Origin: Solirubrobacteraceae bacterium
GTDB taxonomy: Bacteria > Actinomycetota > Thermoleophilia > Solirubrobacterales > Solirubrobacteraceae
NCBI GenBank assembly: GCA_016462245.1
Contig: JAEMTR010000004.1
Coordinates: forward strand, 1 to 33,075
Reading direction: 5' to 3'
Length of the DNA: 33,075 bases
Shown here in pieces: positions 8,809 to 17,323 of this stretch. The notes below the pieces were generated by a model that saw only the letters and a program-made list of their open reading frames with translations, had not been told where the DNA came from and did no database searches. Position numbers and translations under genes: made by a program. Each line of letters starts with the position of its first letter. Within the stretch, counting starts at the first letter, position 1.

Positions 8809-9332
8809 AGCGCCACCAAGCTCCCGTTATCGGGACGCTCAGATCCATCCCTGCCGGCATCTCGTAGCGCAAGGCGGATCACGTTGCCGTGGCAGATGAT
8901 CACAGTCGCTCCAGTTTCACTGCGCGCGCGCCAATCGTCCAGCCCCGCCGCCACGCGTGCAGCCTGGGTCGCAAAACTCTCACCGCCCGGGAAACCCCAG
9001 TCGGCCTTCAGCTCAACGAACGATGTGAACGCTTCAGGCTCTTCAGCGGCAACGTCAGCAAAGCTGCGGTCGGTCCAATCGCCGGTCTCAGTTTCGGCAA
9101 AACGGGAGTCGATCTGCGGTTCGAGGCCGATCAGCCCGGCGACGATCGTCGCCGTCTCGAGCGCCCGCGCAATGTTGCTGGAAACCAGCGCCAGCGGCTC
9201 CAGCTCGGCCACCGCAACTGCTAGCTGACGCGCCTGCTGACGGCCGGTCTCGTCAAGCGGCACGTCGCCCCAGCCCTGGAAGCGCCCCTCCACGTTGTAG
9301 GCGGTCTGTCCGTGCCTAGCTAGATAGATCAC
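8805..9332 (-). CDS. Histidine phosphatase family protein (phosphoglycerate mutase-like)
   Basis: MIYLARHGQTAYNVEGRFQGWGDVPLDETGRQQARQLA (RHG motif)...VIICHGNVIR. Confidence 0.93.
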   Translation of the reverse strand: MIYLARHGQTAYNVEGRFQGWGDVPLDETGRQQARQLAVAVAELEPLALVSSNIARALETATIVAGLIGLEPQIDSRFAETETGDWTDRSFADVAAEEPEAFTSFVELKADWGFPGGESFATQAARVAAGLDDWRARSETGATVIICHGNVIRLALRDAGRDGSERPDNGSLVAL

Positions 9333-10582
9333 TGCGCTTGATCGGCGCCGAGCACTACGACGACCACAGCGTTCTGGCCGAGGACGCGGATGTTCTCGTC
9401 GATCGCCGTCACTGCAGCGCTACTCAGCCCAAGCGTCGTTGCGACTTCATCGGCGGCCGCCTTAGCTCCGGTGTCGTAGTAGACGGTTGAAGTCTGGGCG
9501 GTCTGATCGGGCGCCGTCGTAACCGGGCCAACCTTCAGGAAGCCTGCCGCCTGAAGCTTGTCGGCGGCAGCCCTCGCCAAGCCGCTACCGGTCGTGCCGT
9601 TAAAGACCGCGACCTGCGTCGTCGCTTTGTCGACTGCTCCGTCAGTAGAAGTGGTCGAAGTGGCCGTTGTTGGCGGTCCGACACTGTTGGTTGCCGGAGT
9701 CGAGCTAGTGGTCGAATCACTGCCGCCGAAAACCTGAGTGATCAAGACGAAGGCGATCACGATGATCGCTAGTCCACCGATGACCACGAGCAGCAATGAA
9801 CGCTTGTCGCCTTCGGGCGGCTCTTCAGCCTCGGCGCGGCGGACGCGCGGCGGCGGCGGAACCGATGGCGGAATCGTAATCTCGTCGGTTGCGTTGCGAG
9901 CCGGAGCAACCGTGCGCGGGCGCGGGCGAGCGGGCGGCGGCGCCGGACGACCGGCGGCGCCGGTGGCAGGAGCCGGCGGCGGCGGCACCGCTGGAGTGGC
10001 CGACGACTTCGCGGCTGGCGTAGCGGCTGGCGGCGGCGCATCGCCACCGGGCTTAGCTGAGCTATCTGCGACGGCAGGCTTCTCTGCGGCCTTCGCAGCA
10101 TCGGCAGCGGCTGGTTTCGCGCCGGCAGTCGGAATCGCGCCGGTTGCAGATTTGGCTACGGGGTTCGCGCCGGCAGTAGGAACAGCCCCGGTGGCGGGCT
10201 TCACTGGCTGACCGGGAACGGCGGCGCCCGGCCCCTTCGCCGCTGGGCCCGGCACAGCGCCGGTCACCGGCTTCGCGGTAGGAGTCCCAACCGGAGCGCG
10301 TGGACGACCTGCCGCCGTGGCTGCCGCGCCGGTTGCCGCGCCTGCGGTAGCGGCGGCCGTAGCTGGCGCTGGCCGCGCTGTCTCTTCGCTGATCCGTTCG
10401 GTGGCCTCGGCGTCACGTTCGGGTGAACGACCAGCCCAGTCGCGCAGCCGCTTAACCTCACGCGCCTGCGCTGCGTAGAGCGCCGCGAGCAGGCCAACGC
10501 CAACAACGGCGGCAAGGCCGGCGAGCGCACCGATGTGATCGATCTCGTTTGAGATCGAGAGAGCAGCGTGAACCAGCGTCAT
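9329..10582 (-). CDS. LytR_C domain protein with two TM segments and a long Ala/Pro-rich linker
   Basis: C-terminus TQVAVFNGTTGSGLARAAADKLQAAGFLKVGPVTTAPDQTAQTSTVYYDTGAKAAADEVATTLG is a LytR_C domain; TM1 GALAGLAAVVGVGLLAALYAA, TM2 LLLVVIGGLAIIVIAFVLITQVF. Confidence 0.85.
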   Translation of the reverse strand: MTLVHAALSISNEIDHIGALAGLAAVVGVGLLAALYAAQAREVKRLRDWAGRSPERDAEATERISEETARPAPATAAATAGAATGAAATAAGRPRAPVGTPTAKPVTGAVPGPAAKGPGAAVPGQPVKPATGAVPTAGANPVAKSATGAIPTAGAKPAAADAAKAAEKPAVADSSAKPGGDAPPPAATPAAKSSATPAVPPPPAPATGAAGRPAPPPARPRPRTVAPARNATDEITIPPSVPPPPRVRRAEAEEPPEGDKRSLLLVVIGGLAIIVIAFVLITQVFGGSDSTTSSTPATNSVGPPTTATSTTSTDGAVDKATTQVAVFNGTTGSGLARAAADKLQAAGFLKVGPVTTAPDQTAQTSTVYYDTGAKAAADEVATTLGLSSAAVTAIDENIRVLGQNAVVVVVLGADQAQ

Positions 10583-10591
10583 CGACGATTG

Positions 10592-10597
10592 ATCTTA
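10592..10597 (-). promoter_or_regulatory. -10-like TAAGAT for the LytR_C gene, overlapping the TAA stop of the upstream dehydratase gene
   Basis: TAAGAT-N9-ATG(10582); stop codon TAA occupies 10597-10595. Confidence 0.45.
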
Positions 10598-12553
10598 TGC
10601 CTTGGAGTCGCTGGACTGCTGTTCGAACGCCTCTGCAGCGATGTCTTGCGGTCTATCGGCGTCGGTGAAGGTTGCGACTTTGGCCGCTAGCACGGCCGCA
10701 TCACCGCTCGCAGTCAACACTTCGATCTCTGCAAACCAGCCAGCAATCTCGCCACTTTGGCGGGCTTTACGCGATGCGTGAATAATCTTCTCGGCCGGCG
10801 TTGGCTGCGGGCGCTCATGCGGATTGAAGAGCTCCTCATGGAGCTTCTCACCCGGCCTGCGGCCAATCACCTCAATCGCGATGTCGCGGTCAGGTTCGAG
10901 CCCTGAAAGCTCGATCATGTCGCGCGCGAGGCCGATGATCGAAACCGGTTCACCCATCTCAAGCACGAAGATCTCGCCGCCACTGCCGAGCGAACCGGAA
11001 CGAATGATCAGTTGAACGGCCTCGGGAATCGTCATGAAGTAGCGCGTCATCCGATCGTCGGTGACGGTCACTGGCCCGCCGCGGGCGATCTGGCGGCGGA
11101 AGATCGGCACGACCGAGCCGGAGGAGCCGAGAACATTGCCAAAGCGAACAGAGGCGTAGTTGGTCTTTGGAAAGCGTGAGCTCATCTCTTCAACGGCGTA
11201 TTCGGCGAGCGCCTTCGAAGCGCCCATCACGGTCGCCGGAGCGACCGCCTTGTCGGTCGAGACGAGCACAAAGTTGTGGACCTCAACCTCACCGGCCAGC
11301 TCGGCAACCAGCCGCGTTGCGACGGCGTTGTTACGGATCGCCTCGACCGGGTTGCTCTCCATCAGCCCAACGTGCTTATAGGCAGCGGCGTGGAAGACGA
11401 ATGTTGGGCGGTGCTGCTCGAAGACTTCACGCATCCGCTCAGCCTCTTTGCAATCGGCCAGCACCGCCGTCAGCGATGAGGGGTGGACGTGGCGATCCTC
11501 CTCAAGTTCGCGTTGAATCGCGAAGAGATTGTCCTCAGCGTGGTCAAGGATCACCAGTCGTCGCGGCGCAATTCGCGCAATCTGGCGGCAAAGCTCGGCG
11601 CCGATTGAGCCACCGGCTCCGGTCACCAGCACAATCTCTTTCGAGAGATAACTGCCCACGCGGTCGAGCTCCATCCGCACCGGCTCACGGCCGAGAATGT
11701 CCTCAACCTGAACTTCACGAACTTGGCGGACGACGTGGCCGGAGCCGGCCTGCAGCAGTTCGAAGACTGTCGGCAGCGTGCGGACGGGGATGCCGCGGTC
11801 GCGGCCCTCGCGCACGACGCGGCCACGCAAGGTTCCTGGCGCTGAAGGAATTGCGATCAAAATCTCATCGGGCTCGGATTCGTCGAGAATTCGCCCCAGC
11901 TGCTCGGTTCCGCCGAGCACCTTTACGCCATCGATGCGAAGGCCAGCTTTGAGCGGGTCATCGTCAACGAAGCCGACCGGGTTGAGCGCCAGCGTTGGGT
12001 TGCGCAGGATCTCGCGCAGCGTCAGGCGGCCGCCGTCGCCAGCGCCGATTATCAGCACGCGACGAGCATTCTTGTCGGCGCGGAAGCCACGGATCGGCCG
12101 TTCACGGACGGTTCGGGCAACGAAGCGCACACCGCCTACGAAGAGCAGCATCAGCAGGAAGAAGAGTGCGAGCACGCCGGTTGGGACGAGCACGTTGATC
12201 TCGCCGCCGGCCGATTGGTAGCTGACCGGGTGAATCAGCGCGACCAGCCCAGCGAGCGCAACGGTCAGTAGCGCGACGGCCTGGAGCACGCCGAGATAAT
12301 CGCCTTGGGTTGCGTAGCGCCACTGGCGCTGCTCGGTCCGCAGCAGCAGGAAGATCACGAGTGTCAGAACGACAACCCAGGGAATCGTCTCCTCAAAGAG
12401 CCGCTCGTAGCGCGGCGGCGGGCCAGCCGCTTGGTCAAAACGGAGTCGAAAAGCGAGAAAGTAAGCCAGCGCGGCAAGCGTTCCGTCAACCAACAGTTGC
12501 GCAACTGAGTGGCGATGGAGCGGGAAAACTGCCGAGCGGAGACGACTGCGCAT
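10595..12553 (-). CDS. Nucleoside-diphosphate sugar epimerase/dehydratase (FlaA1/CapD/WbpM-type, membrane-anchored)
   Basis: 652 aa; four N-terminal TMs, LIIGAGDGGRLTLREI, LVTGAGGSIGAELCRQIARIAPRRLVILDHAEDNLFAI, HAAAYKHVGLMESNPVEAIRNNA, LVSTDKAV.P are diagnostic. Confidence 0.95.
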   Translation of the reverse strand: MRSRLRSAVFPLHRHSVAQLLVDGTLAALAYFLAFRLRFDQAAGPPPRYERLFEETIPWVVVLTLVIFLLLRTEQRQWRYATQGDYLGVLQAVALLTVALAGLVALIHPVSYQSAGGEINVLVPTGVLALFFLLMLLFVGGVRFVARTVRERPIRGFRADKNARRVLIIGAGDGGRLTLREILRNPTLALNPVGFVDDDPLKAGLRIDGVKVLGGTEQLGRILDESEPDEILIAIPSAPGTLRGRVVREGRDRGIPVRTLPTVFELLQAGSGHVVRQVREVQVEDILGREPVRMELDRVGSYLSKEIVLVTGAGGSIGAELCRQIARIAPRRLVILDHAEDNLFAIQRELEEDRHVHPSSLTAVLADCKEAERMREVFEQHRPTFVFHAAAYKHVGLMESNPVEAIRNNAVATRLVAELAGEVEVHNFVLVSTDKAVAPATVMGASKALAEYAVEEMSSRFPKTNYASVRFGNVLGSSGSVVPIFRRQIARGGPVTVTDDRMTRYFMTIPEAVQLIIRSGSLGSGGEIFVLEMGEPVSIIGLARDMIELSGLEPDRDIAIEVIGRRPGEKLHEELFNPHERPQPTPAEKIIHASRKARQSGEIAGWFAEIEVLTASGDAAVLAAKVATFTDADRPQDIAAEAFEQQSSDSKA

Positions 12554-12562
12554 CAGAACGGC

Positions 12563-12568
12563 ATTCTA
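12563..12568 (-). promoter_or_regulatory. -10-like TAGAAT of the NDP-sugar dehydratase gene
   Basis: TAGAAT-N9-ATG(12553). Confidence 0.55.
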
Positions 12569-12617
12569 GCTCTAATGCGCTCTCCCTTCAGCGCCGCGCA
12601 AGGATCCTCGCAGGCCG

Positions 12618-13625
12618 TTAACGGGCGCTCAGCAGCAGCTCTACCAGCAGCTCGGGATCACGACGCACGCGCGCGGCCTGCGTTGTTGCCTCGTCGGCGG
12701 CCGATCGGCGAGTGAGCAGGACCGCGGCCGGGTCCTCAAGCCGCCCCATTCGACCGTCGGCGATCAGCTTCTCGTCGACAGCGCCGATCTTTCCTTCGAA
12801 GCTCGTCAGCACCGGCGTGCCTAGCGCAACGGCCTCGCGATTCATCGTCCCACCAGCGCTGACGACGAGGTCAGCAAGCGCCACCAGAGATGGTCCATCG
12901 ATCGCGATTTCAGGAATCACAAAGCCGCCGGCAGCAGCGAGTTCAGCACGCTGCTGCTCAGTCCGCGGCAGCACTACAACCTGGCCCTGCTCGCGGAGAC
13001 GAACCAAAACCTCGCTGAAGGCGTTGTTCTCAAAGCGGTGGTAGAGCGAGACGGACGGCGGCGTGCGAACGACGGCTAGTGGCTGCTCGCCGTCAAGGCC
13101 AAGCAGGTCGAGCACGGCGCGGTCGGGCTCAAAGTCGGCGAGGTAGTACTCCTCCTTTAGCCCGGGATAACGACGAAGCTTGCCGCGCGCTCCGTAACGG
13201 TCTAGCCGCTCCGGCGGGATTGCGTCAGGCACGACGACGGCCTGAGCGAGGCGGCAATTGACGTTGTGCTGGACGGTTGCCCACTCGTAATCGAACATTG
13301 TCGCGGCCGGAACGCCGAGCATCCGCGCCGCAACGTTGACGTCGTTTGAGCCGTGGCCGATCGCCAGATCGAAGTTGCGCCCGCGGGCCCAGCCGCGCAG
13401 CGCCAGCGAACGGTCGACAAGGCCACGCGCCTTCGCCGCCAGCTTGCCTCCACGGTGACGGCCGATCACGGTCGCGTCGATCCCGTGCAGTTCACAGAGC
13501 GCAACCGTCTGCGCGAAGTCGCGCGCCGTCACCTCGACCTCGGCGCCGCGCGCTCGCAGCCGCTCAATCACCGGCGCCAGCACGAGCACGTGCGGCGAAT
13601 TTGTTAGATCGACCCAAACCCGCAT
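12618..13625 (-). CDS. DUF354 domain protein (GT-B-like)
   Basis: MRVWVDLTNSPHVLVLAPVIERLRARGAEVEVTARDFAQTVAL...HGSNDVNVAARMLGVPAATMFDYEWA is the DUF354 pattern. Confidence 0.88.
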   Translation of the reverse strand: MRVWVDLTNSPHVLVLAPVIERLRARGAEVEVTARDFAQTVALCELHGIDATVIGRHRGGKLAAKARGLVDRSLALRGWARGRNFDLAIGHGSNDVNVAARMLGVPAATMFDYEWATVQHNVNCRLAQAVVVPDAIPPERLDRYGARGKLRRYPGLKEEYYLADFEPDRAVLDLLGLDGEQPLAVVRTPPSVSLYHRFENNAFSEVLVRLREQGQVVVLPRTEQQRAELAAAGGFVIPEIAIDGPSLVALADLVVSAGGTMNREAVALGTPVLTSFEGKIGAVDEKLIADGRMGRLEDPAAVLLTRRSAADEATTQAARVRRDPELLVELLLSAR

Positions 13626-14713
13626 TAGCCGAGCGCGGCGCGGGTAGCGTCAACAACCTGCTCAATCTGCTGATCGCTGATCGTGGCGCTGATCGGAATA
13701 GCAAGGTGGCGCCGAGCTGCTTGGTCGGTTCCGGGCAGCGTTCCTTGCTGCGGCCGCCAAGCACGCATCGACGGCTGTTCGTGGATCGGGCTGCGGTAAT
13801 AGCCTCGCGCTCCGACCCCGCTGGCGCCAAGCTGCTCTGCAAGCTGATCGGGGTTGTCGGTCGCAACGACGTAGAGGTGCCAGGCCGGCGTCGCCGCCGC
13901 AGTCGCCTGCGGCAGCGTCACCAGTTCGCCGAGGCCGAGTTCGCCGTAACGCTGGCCGGCGGCCGCGCGGTGCTCCGCCCACTGCGAGAGCTGCGGCAGC
14001 ATTACGCGCAAGACGGCGGCCTGAATCTCATCGAGCCTCGAATTAAATCCGACCTCTTCGTAGCTGACACGGTCGCGCGAGCCATGAAAGCGCAGCATCC
14101 GTACGCGCTCGGCGAGCTCCTTGTCAGAGGTCGTGATCGCGCCGCCGTCGCCGAAGGCACCAAGGTTCTTCGACGGGTAGAAAGAGTGCGAGGCGATTGA
14201 GCCCAGTGCGCCAGGCCTGCCGTCTGGGCCGACCGAGCCAGCAGATTGCGCGCAATCTTCAACGACCGGCAGGCCGAGCGCCTCGATCTCGGCGACCGGC
14301 GCAATGTTGCCGAAGAGATGGACTGCGACGACGGCCTTCGTGCGTGGCGTGATCACCGCTTTGACCTGCTCGGCGGTTGAGACGTAGGTCAACGGATCGA
14401 TGTCGCAGAAGACGGGAACGGCGCCGGTCGGTGGAATAGCTTCGGCGCTGGAGTAATAGCTAAACGACGGCACAATCACCTCATCGCCGGGGCCCACACC
14501 GAGTGCGCGCAAGGCGATCGTGATCGCCTCGGTTCCGTTGGCAACGCCGATCGCCTCAGCGGCGCCGACAAGCTCTGCGAACTCTTGCTCGAAAGCCTCG
14601 ACGTTGGGGCCGAGGATGAACTGGCCGGCGGCAGAGACCTCGAGCAGCGCCGCGTCAATCTGCGCGCGTAGCGGCTCGATCGCGGTCGTTGGATCAAAGA
14701 GCGGAACGTTCAT
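13625..14713 (-). CDS. DegT/DnrJ/EryC1/StrS family PLP aminotransferase
   Basis: MNVPLFDPTTAIEPLRAQIDAALLEVSAAGQFILGPNVEAFEQEFAELVG...IPVVEDCAQ-type region...HSFYPSKNLGAFGDGGAITT. The track start at 14917 runs into dedA; ATG at 14713 gives the canonical N-terminus. Confidence 0.95.
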   Translation of the reverse strand: MNVPLFDPTTAIEPLRAQIDAALLEVSAAGQFILGPNVEAFEQEFAELVGAAEAIGVANGTEAITIALRALGVGPGDEVIVPSFSYYSSAEAIPPTGAVPVFCDIDPLTYVSTAEQVKAVITPRTKAVVAVHLFGNIAPVAEIEALGLPVVEDCAQSAGSVGPDGRPGALGSIASHSFYPSKNLGAFGDGGAITTSDKELAERVRMLRFHGSRDRVSYEEVGFNSRLDEIQAAVLRVMLPQLSQWAEHRAAAGQRYGELGLGELVTLPQATAAATPAWHLYVVATDNPDQLAEQLGASGVGARGYYRSPIHEQPSMRAWRPQQGTLPGTDQAARRHLAIPISATISDQQIEQVVDATRAALG

Positions 14714-14723
14714 TGTTGCCCCA

Positions 14724-14733
14724 ACGCTACCCT
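14724..14733. promoter_or_regulatory. Face-to-face overlapping -10-like hexamers (minus TAGCGT, plus TACCCT)
   Basis: ACGCTACCCT: minus TAGCGT-N10-ATG(14713); plus TACCCT-N8-GTG(14742). Confidence 0.55.
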
Positions 14734-14741
14734 CTCGGCCG

Positions 14742-15401
14742 GTGCCGATCTCTACGCTTCTCGTCCTCGCGGCGATCACCGACAAACTGGCTGACTGGGC
14801 GACCGGCGTTGTTGGCGACCTCGGACTGGCCGGAATCTTCGTCTTGATGACGCTGGAGAGCATGTGCATTCCAATTCCCTCCGAGCCGACGATGCTCTTC
14901 GCTGGCTTCAACGTCAACGAGGGGACCTACTCATTTATCGCCGTCGTCAGCGTTGGAGTAGCGGCAAATGTGCTCGGTTCGTGGATCGCCTACGGCTTTG
15001 GCCGCTTCGGGCGGCTGGAGCTGATCGAACGCCACGGCAAGTGGCTCCACATCACGCCGGCGCGGCTTGAGCAAGCCGATCGCTGGTTCGAAAAATATGG
15101 CGGCTGGGCAGTCTTCTTCTCGCGCATGTTGCCAATTGTCCGGACCTTCATTTCGCTACCGGCGGGCGTCGCGCGGATGCCGTTCTGGCGCTTCACGATC
15201 TACACCTTTCTCGGCTGCATCCCTTGGATGGCCGGCTTGACCTACATCGGCCTGACGGTCGGAGATAACTGGGAAGAGTGGAAGGGATACCTCCATTACA
15301 TCGATTACCTCGTCGCAGTAATAATCGTCGCCGGCGGCGTCTATCTCTTGATCCGCTGGTGGCGCTCACGCGGCGGCTCGGCCGATGCCCCGGCCGCTTG
15401 A
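14742..15401 (+). CDS. DedA/SNARE-associated (VTT domain) family membrane protein; GTG start
   Basis: In-frame GTG at 14742: VPISTLLVLAAITDKLADW...ESMCIPIPSEPTMLFAGF...FSRMLPIVRTFISLPAGVARMPFWRFTIYTFLGCIPW is the DedA signature. The track start at 14520 is antisense to the aminotransferase. Confidence 0.92.
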   Translation: MPISTLLVLAAITDKLADWATGVVGDLGLAGIFVLMTLESMCIPIPSEPTMLFAGFNVNEGTYSFIAVVSVGVAANVLGSWIAYGFGRFGRLELIERHGKWLHITPARLEQADRWFEKYGGWAVFFSRMLPIVRTFISLPAGVARMPFWRFTIYTFLGCIPWMAGLTYIGLTVGDNWEEWKGYLHYIDYLVAVIIVAGGVYLLIRWWRSRGGSADAPAA

Positions 15402-16203
15402 GCAGTCGCTACCGCTGCGCCACGCTCTAGCGCTGGGGCTAATGCACGGCCCGGCTGAGCTGCTGCCAATCTCCTCCTCGGGGCACACAACACTCGTTCC
15501 TTGGCTGCTCGGTTGGCCCTACCCGGAGCTTGATCCAGCGCTGCGCAAGAGCTTTGAGGTAGCGCTCCACGCAGGCACGGCGGTTGGCCTGCTGATTGCT
15601 CTGCGCAGCGAAGTAGGCGAGGCCGCCGGTTCCTTTGACCGCAGGCGCGCGATCCTGATCGCCGGATCGTTCATTCCGCCAGCAATCGTTGGCTACACGC
15701 TCGAAGGGCCGATCGAGAAGCGGCTCGGCACGCCAGCCTCAATCGCGGCTGGGCTGGTGGTTGGCTCGGCGGCGATGGCGCTGGCCGATCAGTTCGGGCC
15801 GCAGACGCGCTCACGCGAAGAGGCCGGCCTAATCGACGCCCTGCTGCTGGGAGTGGCGCAGGCGTCGGCGCTGATGCCAGGCACCTCGCGCGGCGGGATG
15901 ACGCTCAGCGCGATGCGCGCACGCGGCTTTACGCGGCCCGCGGCGAGTTCGCTCTCAAGGCATGTGGCGCTGCCGGTGATCCTTGGCGCCAGCGCGCTGA
16001 AGGGAGCGCGGCTGGCGCAGCAAGGACTACCGCCCGGCGCCGGCTCGCGGCTCGCTTTGGGCGCCGCTGCGGCGGCCGCCTCGACGTTGCTCGCGGCGCG
16101 GCTCGTGCCGGTCGAACGGGTCGGTCCGCTGCTGCCATACGCCGCCTACCGCAGCGCGCTGGCGGCGATCACTCTGCGCCGCCTGCGAAGATCGCAAACA
16201 TGA
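15385..16203 (+). CDS. uppP: Undecaprenyl-diphosphatase (UppP/BacA)
   Basis: GLMHGPAELLPISSSGHTTLVPWL and LMPGTSRGGMTLSAMRARGFTRPAASSLSRHVALPVI motifs; 272 aa polytopic. Confidence 0.92.
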   Translation: MPRPLEQSLPLRHALALGLMHGPAELLPISSSGHTTLVPWLLGWPYPELDPALRKSFEVALHAGTAVGLLIALRSEVGEAAGSFDRRRAILIAGSFIPPAIVGYTLEGPIEKRLGTPASIAAGLVVGSAAMALADQFGPQTRSREEAGLIDALLLGVAQASALMPGTSRGGMTLSAMRARGFTRPAASSLSRHVALPVILGASALKGARLAQQGLPPGAGSRLALGAAAAAASTLLAARLVPVERVGPLLPYAAYRSALAAITLRRLRRSQT

Positions 16204-17258
16204 GCGATGCCTACGCCGCTGCCGGCGTGGATACCGACCAATCTGACCTCGCCGTCGACGCGCTGGTTGACGTGCTGCGCACGATTGACCTCGGCCGCCC
16301 GTCACGCTCGATTGTGCGCTCCGGCCACTACGCCAGCGTGCTGAAGATCAGCGACGAATTGGGATTAGCGATGTCGACCGATGGCGTCGGTTCGAAGCTC
16401 GTCCTTGCCGAGCAGGCCGACCGGCTCGAGACGGTCGGGATCGACTGCATCGCGATGAACGTCAACGACATCATCTGCGTCGGCGCTGAGCCGATCGCGA
16501 TGCTCGATTACTTGGCCGTAGAGCAGGCCGACCCAACCGCCCTGGCAAGGATTGGTGAAGGGCTCAAAGTCGGCGCCGAGCAGGCCGGAATCGAAATACC
16601 GGGGGGCGAGGTTGCGGTGCTGCCGGAGCTGATCCGCGGCCACCCTTCGCCGCACGGCTTTGACCTTTGTGGCACGGCGATCGGCACCGTCGTTCCCGAC
16701 AAGATCATTCTTGGCGATGCGATCAACCCCGGCGACGCGCTGGTAGGGCTTCCTTCCAGCGGCGCCCACTCGAACGGCTATACGCTCGCTCGCCGCGTGC
16801 TGGTCGAGGACGGTCCGGGGCTAGATGCGACGCCGGCAGAGCTCGGTGGCGAAACGATCGCCGACGCGCTGCTGGCGCCGACGGTGATCTACGTCAAAGC
16901 GGTGCTGGCGCTGCTGGCGAGCGGAATCGAAGTCCGCGGACTCGCCCACATCACCGGCGGTGGCCTGACGAACCTGCGCCGCCTCGCCCCCGGCCGCGTT
17001 GGCTACTCAATCGAAACTCCGCTACCGGTGCCGCCGGTGCTGGCGCTGATCGGTGAGCTTGGCAAGGTCCCGGAGGACGAGATGTGGGAGGTCTTCAACA
17101 TGGGTTGTGGCCTGGTCGCGATCGTCGCTGAAGCGGACGTCGATGCCGCGGTCGCGATCCTCGCCGCCCACCATCCCGGCGCGGCGCGGGTCGGGACCGT
17201 TACCGACAACGCCGATCAGACGCTCGGGCCTGGTGGAATCGTGGTGGGCGGGAACTGA
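16200..17258 (+). CDS. purM: Phosphoribosylformylglycinamidine cyclo-ligase (AIR synthetase)
   Basis: MSDAYAAAGVDTDQSDLAV...MSTDGVGSKLVLAEQ...IGIDCIAMNVNDI-like region...LPSSGAHSNGYTL...HITGGGLTNLRR...MWEVFNMGCG. Confidence 0.96.
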   Translation: MSDAYAAAGVDTDQSDLAVDALVDVLRTIDLGRPSRSIVRSGHYASVLKISDELGLAMSTDGVGSKLVLAEQADRLETVGIDCIAMNVNDIICVGAEPIAMLDYLAVEQADPTALARIGEGLKVGAEQAGIEIPGGEVAVLPELIRGHPSPHGFDLCGTAIGTVVPDKIILGDAINPGDALVGLPSSGAHSNGYTLARRVLVEDGPGLDATPAELGGETIADALLAPTVIYVKAVLALLASGIEVRGLAHITGGGLTNLRRLAPGRVGYSIETPLPVPPVLALIGELGKVPEDEMWEVFNMGCGLVAIVAEADVDAAVAILAAHHPGAARVGTVTDNADQTLGPGGIVVGGN

Positions 17259-17323
17259 ACGCCACCGATGAGCCGCTCAACGATCATTAGCAAAGCCTTC
17301 ACCAGCCTCGCCACTGAAGCGCT

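Noticed and set aside
11167-11952. 261-aa plus-strand ORF
   Set aside because: Antisense to the clear NDP-sugar dehydratase; Arg/Pro/Ala/Ser-rich shadow translation typical of high-GC DNA.
13346-14200. 284-aa plus-strand ORF
   Set aside because: Antisense to DUF354 and DegT genes with strong family signatures.
14520-14741. N-terminal extension of the DedA ORF
   Set aside because: Antisense to DegT; GTG at 14742 is the likely start.
14714-14917. N-terminal extension of the DegT ORF
   Set aside because: Antisense to dedA; ATG at 14713 gives the family-typical N-terminus.
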